63,543 nucleotides of DNA from Herminiimonas sp. CN (GTDB lineage Bacteria; Pseudomonadota; Gammaproteobacteria; Burkholderiales; Burkholderiaceae_D), in assembly GCF_000622895.1 (NCBI RefSeq), contig NZ_AVCC01000008.1, positions 1 through 63,543 of the forward strand, given 5' to 3'. Below are positions 53,380-61,631 of this stretch, one piece after another. The notes beneath the pieces are model-generated. The model saw nothing but the letters and a program-made list of their open reading frames with translations, did no database searches and was not told where the DNA came from. Within the stretch, counting starts at the first letter, position 1. Every line of letters begins with the position of its first letter. A program made the position numbers and the translations under genes.

Positions 53380-54525
53380 TCATTCCTCCATGAAGGCGGT
53401 CGACATCACGCCGTTGGCGCGCCTGACCAGCGGCTTGTGGAAGCGGATCGGCTGCGCTGCCGCCTGCACCGCGGCCTGGATCAGATGATGGTGCGGCGAT
53501 TTGCTGCAGGCCGGATCGGTATTGCCGGCGTCGCCGGTCAGCAGGAAAGCCTGGCAGCGGCAGCCGCCGAAATCCTTCTCGCGTTCGTCGCAAGTCCGGC
53601 ATGGTTCTGGCAACCAGTCCAGTCCGCGATATTTGCGAAACAGCGGCGACTCGTGCCAGATCCAGTCCAGCGGCTGATCGCGCACCGACACGAACTCCAG
53701 GCCCGGAATCATGCGCGACTCCTGGCACGGCATCGCCACGCCGTCCGGCGCAATGGTCAGGTGGATCGCGCCCCAGCCGTTCATGCAAGCCTTCGGGCGG
53801 TCTTCGTAATAGTCGGGAATCACGTAATAAATCGCCATCTTCTTGCCCAGCCGTGCGCGCCAATCCTGCACTACCGCTTCCGCTGCGCGCACCTGCTCCA
53901 GGCTCGGCATCAGCTCTTCGCGATTGATCAACGCCCAGTTGTAGTACTGCAGATTGGCCAGTTCCAGGTATTCGGCGCCGAGGCCGGCCGCATATTCGAT
54001 CATCGCGCCTACCTGAGAAATGTTCTGGCGCCCGACCGGCATGTTCAGCACCATCGGAAAGCCGTGCGCCTTGATCAGCCGCGCCGCTTCCAGCTTCAGC
54101 GCATGCGCCTTGGCGCCGACCAGTTCATCGGTCAGCGCGGCCTCGGTCGATTGCAGCGACAGCTGGATTTGCTTCAGGCCGGCCTGTTTCAGCGCGATCA
54201 GGCGTTCTTCGGTCAGGCCGACGCCGGAAGTAATCAGGTTGCTGTACAGGCCGATTTCCTCGGCGTAGGCCACCAGCTGTTCCAGATCCCTGCGCTGCAG
54301 CGGCTCGCCGCCGGTGAAGCCGACCTGCAGCGAACCCAGCGCGCGCGCTTCGCGCATCACGCGCCGCCACTCGTCGGTCGACAGTTCGAGCGCCGCGTAG
54401 TTCTCAAAATTGAGCGGGTTGCTGCACCACGAACATTTCAGCGGACAGCGGTAGGTCAATTCCAGCGCCAGCCACAGCGGCTTGCCCTGGCCGTCCAGAC
54501 TCACTCCGGCAGATTCCTTGGGCAT
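53380..54525 (-). CDS. pqqE: PqqA peptide cyclase (radical SAM) PqqE
   Basis: 381-residue radical-SAM/SPASM enzyme that joins Glu and Tyr side chains of PqqA, the first committed step in PQQ synthesis. KPLWLALELTYRCPLKCSWCSNPL carries the CxxxCxxC cluster site (written in two parts: KPLWLALELTY, RCPLKCSWCSNP) near residue 25. GGEPL lies near 70. The SPASM region has Cys in ACMNGWG, PCQES, CRTCDEREKD, GCRCQAF and ACSKSPHHHLI. ATG 54525 has AAAGGA upstream. First gene of a coupled minus-strand series; it is unusual in being separated from pqqA and pqqD by four other genes. Confidence 0.95.
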   Translation of the reverse strand: MPKESAGVSLDGQGKPLWLALELTYRCPLKCSWCSNPLNFENYAALELSTDEWRRVMREARALGSLQVGFTGGEPLQRRDLEQLVAYAEEIGLYSNLITSGVGLTEERLIALKQAGLKQIQLSLQSTEAALTDELVGAKAHALKLEAARLIKAHGFPMVLNMPVGRQNISQVGAMIEYAAGLGAEYLELANLQYYNWALINREELMPSLEQVRAAEAVVQDWRARLGKKMAIYYVIPDYYEDRPKACMNGWGAIHLTIAPDGVAMPCQESRMIPGLEFVSVRDQPLDWIWHESPLFRKYRGLDWLPEPCRTCDEREKDFGGCRCQAFLLTGDAGNTDPACSKSPHHHLIQAAVQAAAQPIRFHKPLVRRANGVMSTAFMEE

Positions 54526-54822
54526 GGCGACATCCTTTCCGATAGACAAATGATCCGGAACGCCCGGAGCATGACGGCTATTATCGAATGATGAAAAAAA
54601 TGGGAACACCAGAAATACGGGAACCGGGCATCGCGAATGGCTGGAGCCGAGCCTAGCGATTTTCTGTAGCGGTCGCCTTGCGCGCCCTGAAACAGCGCTG
54701 GGCCGAATAGAATAAGATGCCGGTATGTCGATAAACACTGTGTTTATCGCATATTTTATATGCCATCATGAAAAATACATGCCGCAGTATTAATCAGCAA
54801 TCGATGCGGCATTGATTGCCAT
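54526..54822. other. 297-base gap between the ABC importer and pqqE
   Basis: It holds repeat copy G and presumably the pqqE promoter on the minus strand. No gene was seen. Confidence 0.5.
54720..54794 (+). repeat. Dispersed hairpin repeat, copy G
   Basis: Opens CGGTATG, contains a strong 9-bp inner stem CGATAAACA / TGTTTATCG, and ends AAATAC-N8-GTATTAAT. Confidence 0.7.
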
Positions 54823-55608
54823 TTACCGCATGCAGGAATGCACCGTGCATGATTTTTCCGGAGGAGGTGCAAGCTGCCCTTCCAGCAGTTGCGGATAGCG
54901 CTCCAGCAGGGAAGCATGCAATTTCTGCACCGCCGCGTCTTCGATAGTGCGCGGGCGCGACAGATCGACCGGCAGGTCCAGGATGATCCGGGAAGGCCGG
55001 GCCGACAGGAACAGCACCCGGTCGGCCAAGCTGAGCGCTTCGCGCAGGCTATGGGTGACGAACAGCACGCTCGGGCGCGTGCGCTGCCACAGCTCTTGCA
55101 GCAGGGTTCGGAGCTGATCGGCGGTGGGTGCATCGAGCGACTGAAACGGCTCGTCCATCAGCAATACCTCCGGCTCGACGATGAAGGCCCGCAGCAGCGC
55201 GACCCGGCGCTGCATGCCGCCCGACAATTGGCCGGGGAACAGCGCACCGCAGCCCGGCAGGCCGACCAGTCCCAGCATATCCTGCAGCTGCACCACTTGC
55301 TGGAGCCGCGCTTGCGGGGCCAGCACCAGCTCCAGATTTTGCTGCACGGTCAGCCACGGCATCAGGCGCGGCTCCTGAAACATGAAGCCGATTGTGGGTC
55401 GTGCCGGCGCCGCCCCGGAACGCAACGCGATGCTGCCGTCCAAATTCCGATCGAGCCCGGCGATCAGGTTCAGCAAGGTGGTCTTGCCGGCGCCGGACGG
55501 GCCGACTATCGCGATGAACTCGCCTCGCTGTGCGGAAAATTGCAGGTTTTCAATCGCACAACAACCGTTGGGATACGCTTTCTTGCGGATATCGACTGTC
55601 AGCGTCAT
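54823..55608 (-). CDS. ABC importer ATPase (nitrate/sulfonate/taurine type)
   Basis: 261-residue nucleotide-binding subunit. Walker A GPSGAGKTT near residue 38, Q-loop MFQEPRLMPWLTV, signature LSGGMQRRV, Walker B VLLMDEPFQSLD and the H-loop THSLREA are all intact. The ATG overlaps the permease stop (ATGA). It completes a three-gene importer with the permease and binding protein upstream. Preceding conserved PQQ-associated ABC genes suggest a role in alcohol or cofactor-precursor metabolism; the substrate is unknown. Confidence 0.92.
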   Translation of the reverse strand: MTLTVDIRKKAYPNGCCAIENLQFSAQRGEFIAIVGPSGAGKTTLLNLIAGLDRNLDGSIALRSGAAPARPTIGFMFQEPRLMPWLTVQQNLELVLAPQARLQQVVQLQDMLGLVGLPGCGALFPGQLSGGMQRRVALLRAFIVEPEVLLMDEPFQSLDAPTADQLRTLLQELWQRTRPSVLFVTHSLREALSLADRVLFLSARPSRIILDLPVDLSRPRTIEDAAVQKLHASLLERYPQLLEGQLAPPPEKSCTVHSCMR

Positions 55609-56396
55609 GCGCGCCACCGGTTCAGGTAGGTTTCCAGCGGGCGCAACAGCAGCGCCTCGATACCGAACACAACCAGCGCAAAGGCCAGCGTGTAGGCCAG
55701 AATACCGGTGATATCAAAGAAATGGAAAAAATTACCGATCTGAAAGCCGACGCCGTTGCTGCGTCCCAGCAATTCCACCACCAGTACGATTTTCCAGATC
55801 AGCGCCAGGCCATTGCGGGCCGAACCGAACAGATACGGCGCCAGTTGTGGCAAGTACACCTTGAAGAACGTATCGCGGCGTGACAGTCTGTACACCCGCG
55901 CCACCTGCAGCAGATTCTGGTCGACCGCGCGGGCGCCTTCGCGCAGGCTGATGATCACCATCGGGATCTTGTTTACAGCCACCGCGATTACTGCCGCCGT
56001 TTCCGACAGCCCGAACCAGATGTAGCACAGGATGATGGTTACCAGCGCAGGAATGTTCAGCCCAAGAATCAAGAGCGCATCAAGCAGGCGATCCCAGATC
56101 TTCGATGCACCCATCAGGATGCCGAGTGCCACGCCGATCAGCATCGCAATGGTAAAACTGAGCGCGACCCGGCGCAACGTCATGCCGAGATGGAACAACA
56201 GATCGCCGGTGCGCAGTTCTTGCCAGAGAGTCGATATCACCGCACTGGGCGGCGGCAGGGTTTTGCTGTCCAGGCTTATCGCCAGCACTTGCCACACGCA
56301 TGCCACCAGCAATACCGGCAGGATACGCGTCCAGCGGCTCCCGAATCGCGTACTGGGGCGGACCGGGTTCAATGCCGGATTCAAGGTGCGCTGCAT
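55605..56396 (-). CDS. ABC importer permease (SsuC/TauC family)
   Basis: 263-residue permease with about six membrane helices and the EAA motif VDQNLLQVARVYRLSRRDTFFKVYLPQLAP (EAA-like loop near residues 160-190). It overlaps the binding-protein gene by 16 bases and the ATPase gene by 4. Confidence 0.9.
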   Translation of the reverse strand: MQRTLNPALNPVRPSTRFGSRWTRILPVLLVACVWQVLAISLDSKTLPPPSAVISTLWQELRTGDLLFHLGMTLRRVALSFTIAMLIGVALGILMGASKIWDRLLDALLILGLNIPALVTIILCYIWFGLSETAAVIAVAVNKIPMVIISLREGARAVDQNLLQVARVYRLSRRDTFFKVYLPQLAPYLFGSARNGLALIWKIVLVVELLGRSNGVGFQIGNFFHFFDITGILAYTLAFALVVFGIEALLLRPLETYLNRWRA

Positions 56397-57391
56397 GGCG
56401 GCAGGGAGAAGCCGGGCCAGAAGGTGCCGCTTGCCAGACTCTTCGATTTACCTACCAGTTTTTCACCGCCGGTGTCGGCCAGCACTTTGAAGGTGGCCGC
56501 GACAGCAGTCATGGTGGCCGGATCGGAACAGGTCGGAATACCTGCGCGATATTTTGACCGCAGCGCCTTGAATACCGCATCGTTTTCAGCCCGCATTTTT
56601 GGCCTGAGCTGGTCCCATTGCACGTCCGAACTGGCGAGAATCGCTTTCGCCTCATACGATGCGGCCAGGAAGTTTTTGACCGTTACGGTATTGGGCGCGG
56701 CCCAATCTTCGCGGAACACCCAACCGATCAGCGGAATCGGCTTGTCAATTCCCAGCCCGTGCAGAATTTCCGGCAGCTCGATCAATGCATGCATCCCGGC
56801 CACCTCCAGGCGGGCCGCATAATGCCATGCGTTCAGCGCCGCATCGACTTGCCCACGCAGGGCCAGCTGGTTCAGCAGCGGCGGCGCGGCATAGCTCGGC
56901 TCGGTGAATTGCGTCAGATCGACACCGAGCTTCTTCTGTGCATAAGCGCGCAGCAGCAGCCAGGTTTTATCGGACGGGCCGCCGGCTATGCCCAGCTTCT
57001 TGCCGCGCAAATCAGCCAATTGCCGGATGCCACTATCGGATTTCACCATCACCGAACCGACGGCATTCGAATACGGGACAAAGGTGTACAGATTGGACTC
57101 GGCGCGCTGGCGAGTGACCCAGATCCAGTCGGACACGATCATGTCAACCGCGCCTCCTTGCAGCGCTACAGTAGAAGCGTCGCCGGATGCCAGCGGCACA
57201 ATCTGCAAATCGATGCCGCGCTTTTTTGCCAGCTCCCGGCTCTGAATTACGCTCAGCTCCCAATTGACGGTGCCGAATTCCAGCACGCCGACACGCAGCG
57301 GCGTTAATGGTTTTTCAGCCGCGCGCGCAGCAATCATAGGAGCCAGCAACAGCAGGGCCGCCAGAATGCGAAGCAGGAAACGGGTAGGCAT
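56381..57391 (-). CDS. Periplasmic binding protein, NMT1/SsuA-like
   Basis: 336-residue exported binding protein: signal peptide (LLRILAALLLLAPMIAARAA), then the NMT1/SsuA-like fold (LRVGVLEFGTVNWELSVI; VALQGGAVDMIVSDWIWVTRQ; LRGKKLGIAGGPSDKTWLLL). Such proteins bind sulfonates, thiamine precursors, nitrate and other small anions. Proteins of this type are found in PQQ-alcohol dehydrogenase neighbourhoods. First of the three importer genes. Confidence 0.88.
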   Translation of the reverse strand: MPTRFLLRILAALLLLAPMIAARAAEKPLTPLRVGVLEFGTVNWELSVIQSRELAKKRGIDLQIVPLASGDASTVALQGGAVDMIVSDWIWVTRQRAESNLYTFVPYSNAVGSVMVKSDSGIRQLADLRGKKLGIAGGPSDKTWLLLRAYAQKKLGVDLTQFTEPSYAAPPLLNQLALRGQVDAALNAWHYAARLEVAGMHALIELPEILHGLGIDKPIPLIGWVFREDWAAPNTVTVKNFLAASYEAKAILASSDVQWDQLRPKMRAENDAVFKALRSKYRAGIPTCSDPATMTAVAATFKVLADTGGEKLVGKSKSLASGTFWPGFSLPPCSAP

Positions 57392-57411
57392 GGTGCTGCT
57401 CCAAACAGTGT

Positions 57412-58212
57412 TTATCGGGCGGATTTGATCAAACCCCGCTGCGGGTCGTAGCCGACGGCTGCAATCAGGTAAAAGACGATGGTGCTGGCAACAACCACCG
57501 CCAGCGACGTAGGTTCGATCTGTCCATACAAGGCAAAACGCAGTGCTTCAATGGCATGGGTAAATGGATTGAAGCGGGTAAGGAGGTAGATCCACTTTGC
57601 GCCCGATTCCTCGATTTTCCACAGCGGATACAAGGCGGTGGACAGGAAGAACATCGGAAAAATCACGAAATTCATGGTGCCGGCGAAGTTTTCCAGTTGC
57701 TTGATGTAGACCGACAGCATCAGACCGAAGGCCGACAGCATGAACGCGCCCAACGCCACGACCGGCATCGCGATGGCGATTTGCCGCAGGCTCAGATCGA
57801 TGCCGAACAGCAGCGCCAGCAAGAAGAAGGCGATGACCTGCAAGACTGACAGAAAAGTGGTGCCGAGCAGCTTGCACGCCAGCAGATAGGCGCGCGGCAG
57901 CGGCGCTGTCAGCAGCAGCCGCATCACGCCCATCTCGCGGTCGTATACCATCGCCAGCGACGATTGCATGCCATTGAACAGGCACACCATCATCGCCAGT
58001 CCCGGCACCATGTAGACCCGGTATTCGACGTAAGTGTCGTAAGGCGGCAGGATCGCCACCCCGAATACGTTCTGGAATCCGGCGGCAAAAACCACCAGCC
58101 ACAGAGCCGGACGCACCAGCGACGAAACCAGACGCCCCGGCTGGCGCAGGAATTTATGGATTTCGCGGCCGGCGATCGCGCGCAAGGCCAGCAGGGCGTG
58201 CGCGGTTCTCAT
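57412..58212 (-). CDS. ABC-2 type permease of the PQQ-alcohol-dehydrogenase system (PedC-like)
   Basis: 266-residue six-helix ABC-2 exporter permease. Key blocks: RPALWLVVFAAGFQNVFG near residue 35, the GMQSSLAMVYDREMGVMRLLLTAP motif near 80-105 (typical of ABC-2), and FFLSTALYPL near 180. It forms, with the ATPase at 60448, the exporter conserved next to quinoprotein ethanol dehydrogenases. Its ATG overlaps the stop of the binding-protein gene (ATGA). Confidence 0.9.
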   Translation of the reverse strand: MRTAHALLALRAIAGREIHKFLRQPGRLVSSLVRPALWLVVFAAGFQNVFGVAILPPYDTYVEYRVYMVPGLAMMVCLFNGMQSSLAMVYDREMGVMRLLLTAPLPRAYLLACKLLGTTFLSVLQVIAFFLLALLFGIDLSLRQIAIAMPVVALGAFMLSAFGLMLSVYIKQLENFAGTMNFVIFPMFFLSTALYPLWKIEESGAKWIYLLTRFNPFTHAIEALRFALYGQIEPTSLAVVVASTIVFYLIAAVGYDPQRGLIKSAR

Positions 58213-59438
58213 TTTTTCCCGCCGGCGGGACTATCGCTTAAATTGCAGGGCGATTCCTTCTGGTCGGCACCCAGGGTATCGAGGTTATTGGTCGGGTGCA
58301 AAAAACCGTCGAACGGCGCTACCCCGGCGATACCGCCGCCAATGCCGCCATGCGCCAGAAACACCGGTTGCCGCAATTGCTGGTCCCAGGGGCGAAACGA
58401 GAGTCTTGCACCCTTGAAACCGTCCAGCGCCAGATCCGGGCTGCGCAACGCGTTCCGGTGCTGGCGTGCATCCGGCACTTTGAGCGCGACCTCGAGTATC
58501 GCCTTGGTGGCAATCCATGCCGCCCAATCCGCGCCGGCCATCGGACGATTCGTTATCTTCTTGAAGCGCCGCGACAATTGCGGCGCGCCGTAGCGTTCCC
58601 AGGAAGTTTGCCAGGCTTCGGCCACCAGTCCGGCGCTGCCAACCACCGGTCGCGGCAGATTGGTGCGATACGGCACATCGCGCGCAAATTCGCCGTCGGC
58701 GTCCACCACCCACACCGCATCGGCATCCACTCCCGCAGTGAGCAAAGCCACATTGCCCAGATCGCGCTCGCGCGGATCATTCGACAGCTTGAATGTTTTA
58801 TCGGCCACCACCTTGATGCCGTAGCGCTTGATTGCTTGCCGGGTCGCGCTGATGCGCGATGCATCGGCGGCTACCGTGCTGGTCAGCAGCAGGACTTTGG
58901 TCCACTTGTGCGCAGTCAAAAATTGCGCGGTAGCATCCGCCATCATCGATTCGTCCGGCAGCGCATGGAACAGGTTCGCGCTGCAGGCGGCGCGGCGCAA
59001 ATTATCCTCGGGCGCCGACACATTGAACAGCAGCACATCGGTGCCTTGCAGTGCCCTGCTCAACTCCGCCACAGACGCGCCGGGTAGATCAAGCAAGAAA
59101 TACCGGAAGCCCTTCTGCGCCATTGCAACGATCTGGGCGCGCGCCTGCTGGATATTATTCAGCGGCACATCCTGCAAGGTGACTTTCAGCCCCGCATTGG
59201 CAAGCTGGAAATCCGATTCGGCGATGGCGACCTCCGCGCCCGCCTTGGGCCGTCCCAGCGGGTGGCCGGGGTAGCTCTTTTCCAGCAGCTTGGTTGCATA
59301 GCGCGCATCGTCGGGAGAAAATACAACGCCGATCGTCAAGCCACGCGCCTGCGCGGCGCTGCCCACAATTGCCAGCAGCGCACCCGCAAACAACCCTTGC
59401 CAGCGACCAGCCCTGCAATTGCGCTGTAGCTTAATCAT
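58209..59438 (-). CDS. ABC-type binding protein of the PQQ-alcohol-dehydrogenase system
   Basis: 409-residue exported type I periplasmic binding protein: signal peptide ending SAAQARG, YPGHPLGRPKAGAEVAIAESD, FLLDLPGASVAELSRAL, and a C-terminal RPMAGADWAAWIATKAILE block. The match is to the binding-protein family found only beside PQQ-dependent alcohol dehydrogenases. Overlaps the upstream beta-propeller gene by 8 bases. Confidence 0.88.
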   Translation of the reverse strand: MIKLQRNCRAGRWQGLFAGALLAIVGSAAQARGLTIGVVFSPDDARYATKLLEKSYPGHPLGRPKAGAEVAIAESDFQLANAGLKVTLQDVPLNNIQQARAQIVAMAQKGFRYFLLDLPGASVAELSRALQGTDVLLFNVSAPEDNLRRAACSANLFHALPDESMMADATAQFLTAHKWTKVLLLTSTVAADASRISATRQAIKRYGIKVVADKTFKLSNDPRERDLGNVALLTAGVDADAVWVVDADGEFARDVPYRTNLPRPVVGSAGLVAEAWQTSWERYGAPQLSRRFKKITNRPMAGADWAAWIATKAILEVALKVPDARQHRNALRSPDLALDGFKGARLSFRPWDQQLRQPVFLAHGGIGGGIAGVAPFDGFLHPTNNLDTLGADQKESPCNLSDSPAGGKK

Positions 59439-60426
59439 CGATCACCACGCTGTGCGGCACCCGACCGGCTTTCACCGTTTTCACCGCGCGCCCCCTAGCC
59501 ACGTCCACCACCGAGACATCGTCCGACAAACCGTTGGCGACATACAGCGCCGCATTGTCGCGTGACAGCGCCAGGCCCCAGGCGCGCTTTCCGACCAGAA
59601 TCAGGTTCTTCACCGCCCGACTGGCCACATCGACTACCGCCACATGATTGGCCTTGCCCAGCGCCACGAAGGCGGTCTTGCCATCGGTGCTCATCACGAT
59701 ACCCACCGGAGTCACATCGTCCGCGCGAAAGCCCTTGGGCTGAAACTTGATGGTGCCGGCGACAGTATTGTCGGCAGTGCGGATAATGCTCACCGCTCCG
59801 CCCAGTTCGCAGGTGACCCATAGTTCCTTGCCGTCCGGGCTCAGCGCAAAACGGCGCGGCCGCTTGCCGACTTCGATATTTTTGACGATTTTTCCAGTGA
59901 CAAGATCGATCACATGCACCATGCCGGCACCTTCGGAAGTTGCATACAGCGTCTTGCCGTCCGGCGTCACCAGTACGCCTTCCGGCTCCGCACCGACTTT
60001 GAACTGCTTGAGTACTTTTTTGCTGGCAAGATCCACCGCTACGATGGTTGCCTCGTCCTCATTCGAAAAATAGAGCTTTTTGCCGTCGGGCGACAGGTCA
60101 AATATCTCGACACCCTCTTCCAGAGGAATTTTTTCAATTATTTTCCTTGTGGAAACATCAATCACGATTGCACTGCCATCATCACCGCAGGCAGCAATCA
60201 GGCGCTGATGGTCAGGCGTCAGTTGCATGTGGCGCGGTCGCTTGCAGGCCTTGATCGAGGCAACCTGTTGTTGGGTCTTGCCGTCCAGCACGGTAATCAG
60301 GTTGTCTTTTTCACTGGAGATGAACACCGCTCCGGTTTGCTTGGCCAAGGCAGGCACTGCAAACAGCAGCGCAATCGCAACCGTCATTGCGCCCGCCGGC
60401 AGAAATTTTCGCATTGTTATTTTCAT
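59431..60426 (-). CDS. YVTN beta-propeller of the PQQ-alcohol-dehydrogenase system
   Basis: 331-residue secreted seven-bladed propeller: signal peptide (residues about 5-28), then repeated blades of about 40 residues with 'LTPDHQRLIAACGDDGSAI', 'LSPDGKKLYFSNEDEATIV', 'VTPDGKTLYATSEGAGMVH', 'LSPDGKELWVTCELGGAVS' patterns. This is the PQQ-dependent catabolism-associated propeller family (PedB-like). Role unknown; likely periplasmic. GGGGAG precedes ATG 60426. Confidence 0.9.
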   Translation of the reverse strand: MKITMRKFLPAGAMTVAIALLFAVPALAKQTGAVFISSEKDNLITVLDGKTQQQVASIKACKRPRHMQLTPDHQRLIAACGDDGSAIVIDVSTRKIIEKIPLEEGVEIFDLSPDGKKLYFSNEDEATIVAVDLASKKVLKQFKVGAEPEGVLVTPDGKTLYATSEGAGMVHVIDLVTGKIVKNIEVGKRPRRFALSPDGKELWVTCELGGAVSIIRTADNTVAGTIKFQPKGFRADDVTPVGIVMSTDGKTAFVALGKANHVAVVDVASRAVKNLILVGKRAWGLALSRDNAALYVANGLSDDVSVVDVARGRAVKTVKAGRVPHSVVIDD

Positions 60427-60447
60427 GATGCCATCTCCCCTTTTGTT

Positions 60448-61164
60448 TTATGCGGTCAAACGTAAAAAAGCATCGGTCAGGGTCGCGCATTCCTGACTGG
60501 CAAGCAATTCTGCCGAGAGTCCATCGAATTGCACCCGGCCCTTGGCCATCACGATGATGCGGTCCGCGCTCTCGGCTTCATCCACCAGGTGCGTGGCCCA
60601 CAGGACCGCCATGTTCTGTTCCTTGCACAGGGCTTTGACGTCCGCAATGATCTGCATGCGCGAAGCCGGGTCAATGCCGACCGTTGCTTCATCCATCAAC
60701 AGTAATTTGGGGCGTGTCAGCAAGGCGCGCGCCAGTTCCACCTTGCGCCGGTTGCCTCCGGACAGAACCCGTGCACTATCCTGGGCGCGCTCCGACAAGC
60801 CAAAGCGCGCCAGGCAGGCGGCAATGCGCTGTTTTGCCTCGGCTCGCGCAATGCCGTGCAGATCGGCCTGAAATTGCAAATTGGCGATAACGCTCAGATC
60901 CAGATCCAGGGCCGGTTGCTGAAATACAATCCCCAGGTGCGACAAGGCTGAAATCGGGGTTTTGCCGATGTCTGCTCCGCAAATCACGGCACTGCCCTGG
61001 TCGGCAGTGAAGAGTCCGGAGAGAATTTGGAACAGCGTGGTCTTGCCAGCGCCGTTGGGTCCGAGCAGCACCAGGAATTCGCCGGCGGCAACGTGGAGAC
61101 TGACGTTATCCAGCGCCTTGCGCTGGCCGAACGATTTGCAAATGGATGTCACGCCTAGCGTCAA
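60448..61164 (-). CDS. ABC-2 exporter ATPase of the PQQ-alcohol-dehydrogenase system (PedA-like)
   Basis: 238-residue ATPase: Walker A GPNGAGKTT near residue 39, Q-loop VFQQPALDLDLSV, signature LSGGNRRKVELARALL, Walker B LLLMDEATVGIDPASR, and ATHLVDEAESADRI. TTG at 61164 with GGGGAG five bases before it gives the family's usual length and avoids the DUF779 gene; ATG at 61227 would overlap DUF779 by 38 bases and lacks a ribosome site. Partner of the PedC-like permease at 57412. Confidence 0.88.
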   Translation of the reverse strand: MTLGVTSICKSFGQRKALDNVSLHVAAGEFLVLLGPNGAGKTTLFQILSGLFTADQGSAVICGADIGKTPISALSHLGIVFQQPALDLDLSVIANLQFQADLHGIARAEAKQRIAACLARFGLSERAQDSARVLSGGNRRKVELARALLTRPKLLLMDEATVGIDPASRMQIIADVKALCKEQNMAVLWATHLVDEAESADRIIVMAKGRVQFDGLSAELLASQECATLTDAFLRLTA

Positions 61165-61189
61165 ATCAGCTCCCCTGTTGGCAGGATTC

Positions 61190-61567
61190 TCAGGTCTGGC
61201 CCTGTTGTTCCAAGGTAGCATACTCATCGTCGGTGAATAAGCGCGAACGCGTCAAAAAACGCTTGCCTGACCCGTTTTCCAGCGAAAACATGCCGCCATT
61301 GCCGCTCACCACATCGATTATGAGTTGCGTGTGCTTCCAGTATTCGAACTGCTCCGCTCCCATATAAAACGGCGTGCCATCCAGATCGCCCAAATGGACA
61401 TCGGAATCGCTCACCGCAAATTCACCGGCCGGATAGCACATGGGCGCACTGCCGTCGCAACAGCCGCCGGATTGAAAGAACATCAGCGGTCCGTGTTTGG
61501 CGCGCAGTACCTGCAGCAGATCCAGCGTCTCCCGGGTTGCCATCACGCGAGGGATTGTATGCGTCAT
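61190..61567 (-). CDS. DUF779 protein paired with aldehyde dehydrogenase
   Basis: 125-residue protein of the DUF779 family with the Cys-Cys block FFQSGGCCDGSAPMCYP near residue 32 and YMGAEQFEYWKHTQL near 70. DUF779 genes regularly sit next to acetaldehyde dehydrogenase (acoD/exaC) genes; a redox or enzyme-maturation role is suspected, not shown. GGAG precedes ATG 61567. It is 64 bases downstream of the dehydrogenase gene. Confidence 0.88.
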   Translation of the reverse strand: MTHTIPRVMATRETLDLLQVLRAKHGPLMFFQSGGCCDGSAPMCYPAGEFAVSDSDVHLGDLDGTPFYMGAEQFEYWKHTQLIIDVVSGNGGMFSLENGSGKRFLTRSRLFTDDEYATLEQQGQT

Positions 61568-61631
61568 ATCAACTCCATGAAAAAATGCAGCGCGCCTTGC
61601 AACAAGCAAGGCGCGCTCAAGACCTCAAGGC

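Noticed and set aside
5880-54794. Dispersed repeats as a CRISPR array or integron attC array
   Set aside because: Copies are kilobases apart with no spacers and no cas or integrase genes; the conserved stem does not match attC R boxes.
5880-54794. Dispersed repeats as ordinary intrinsic terminators
   Set aside because: The terminal hairpin is AT-rich, lacks a following T-run, and one copy lies in front of a gene (queC).
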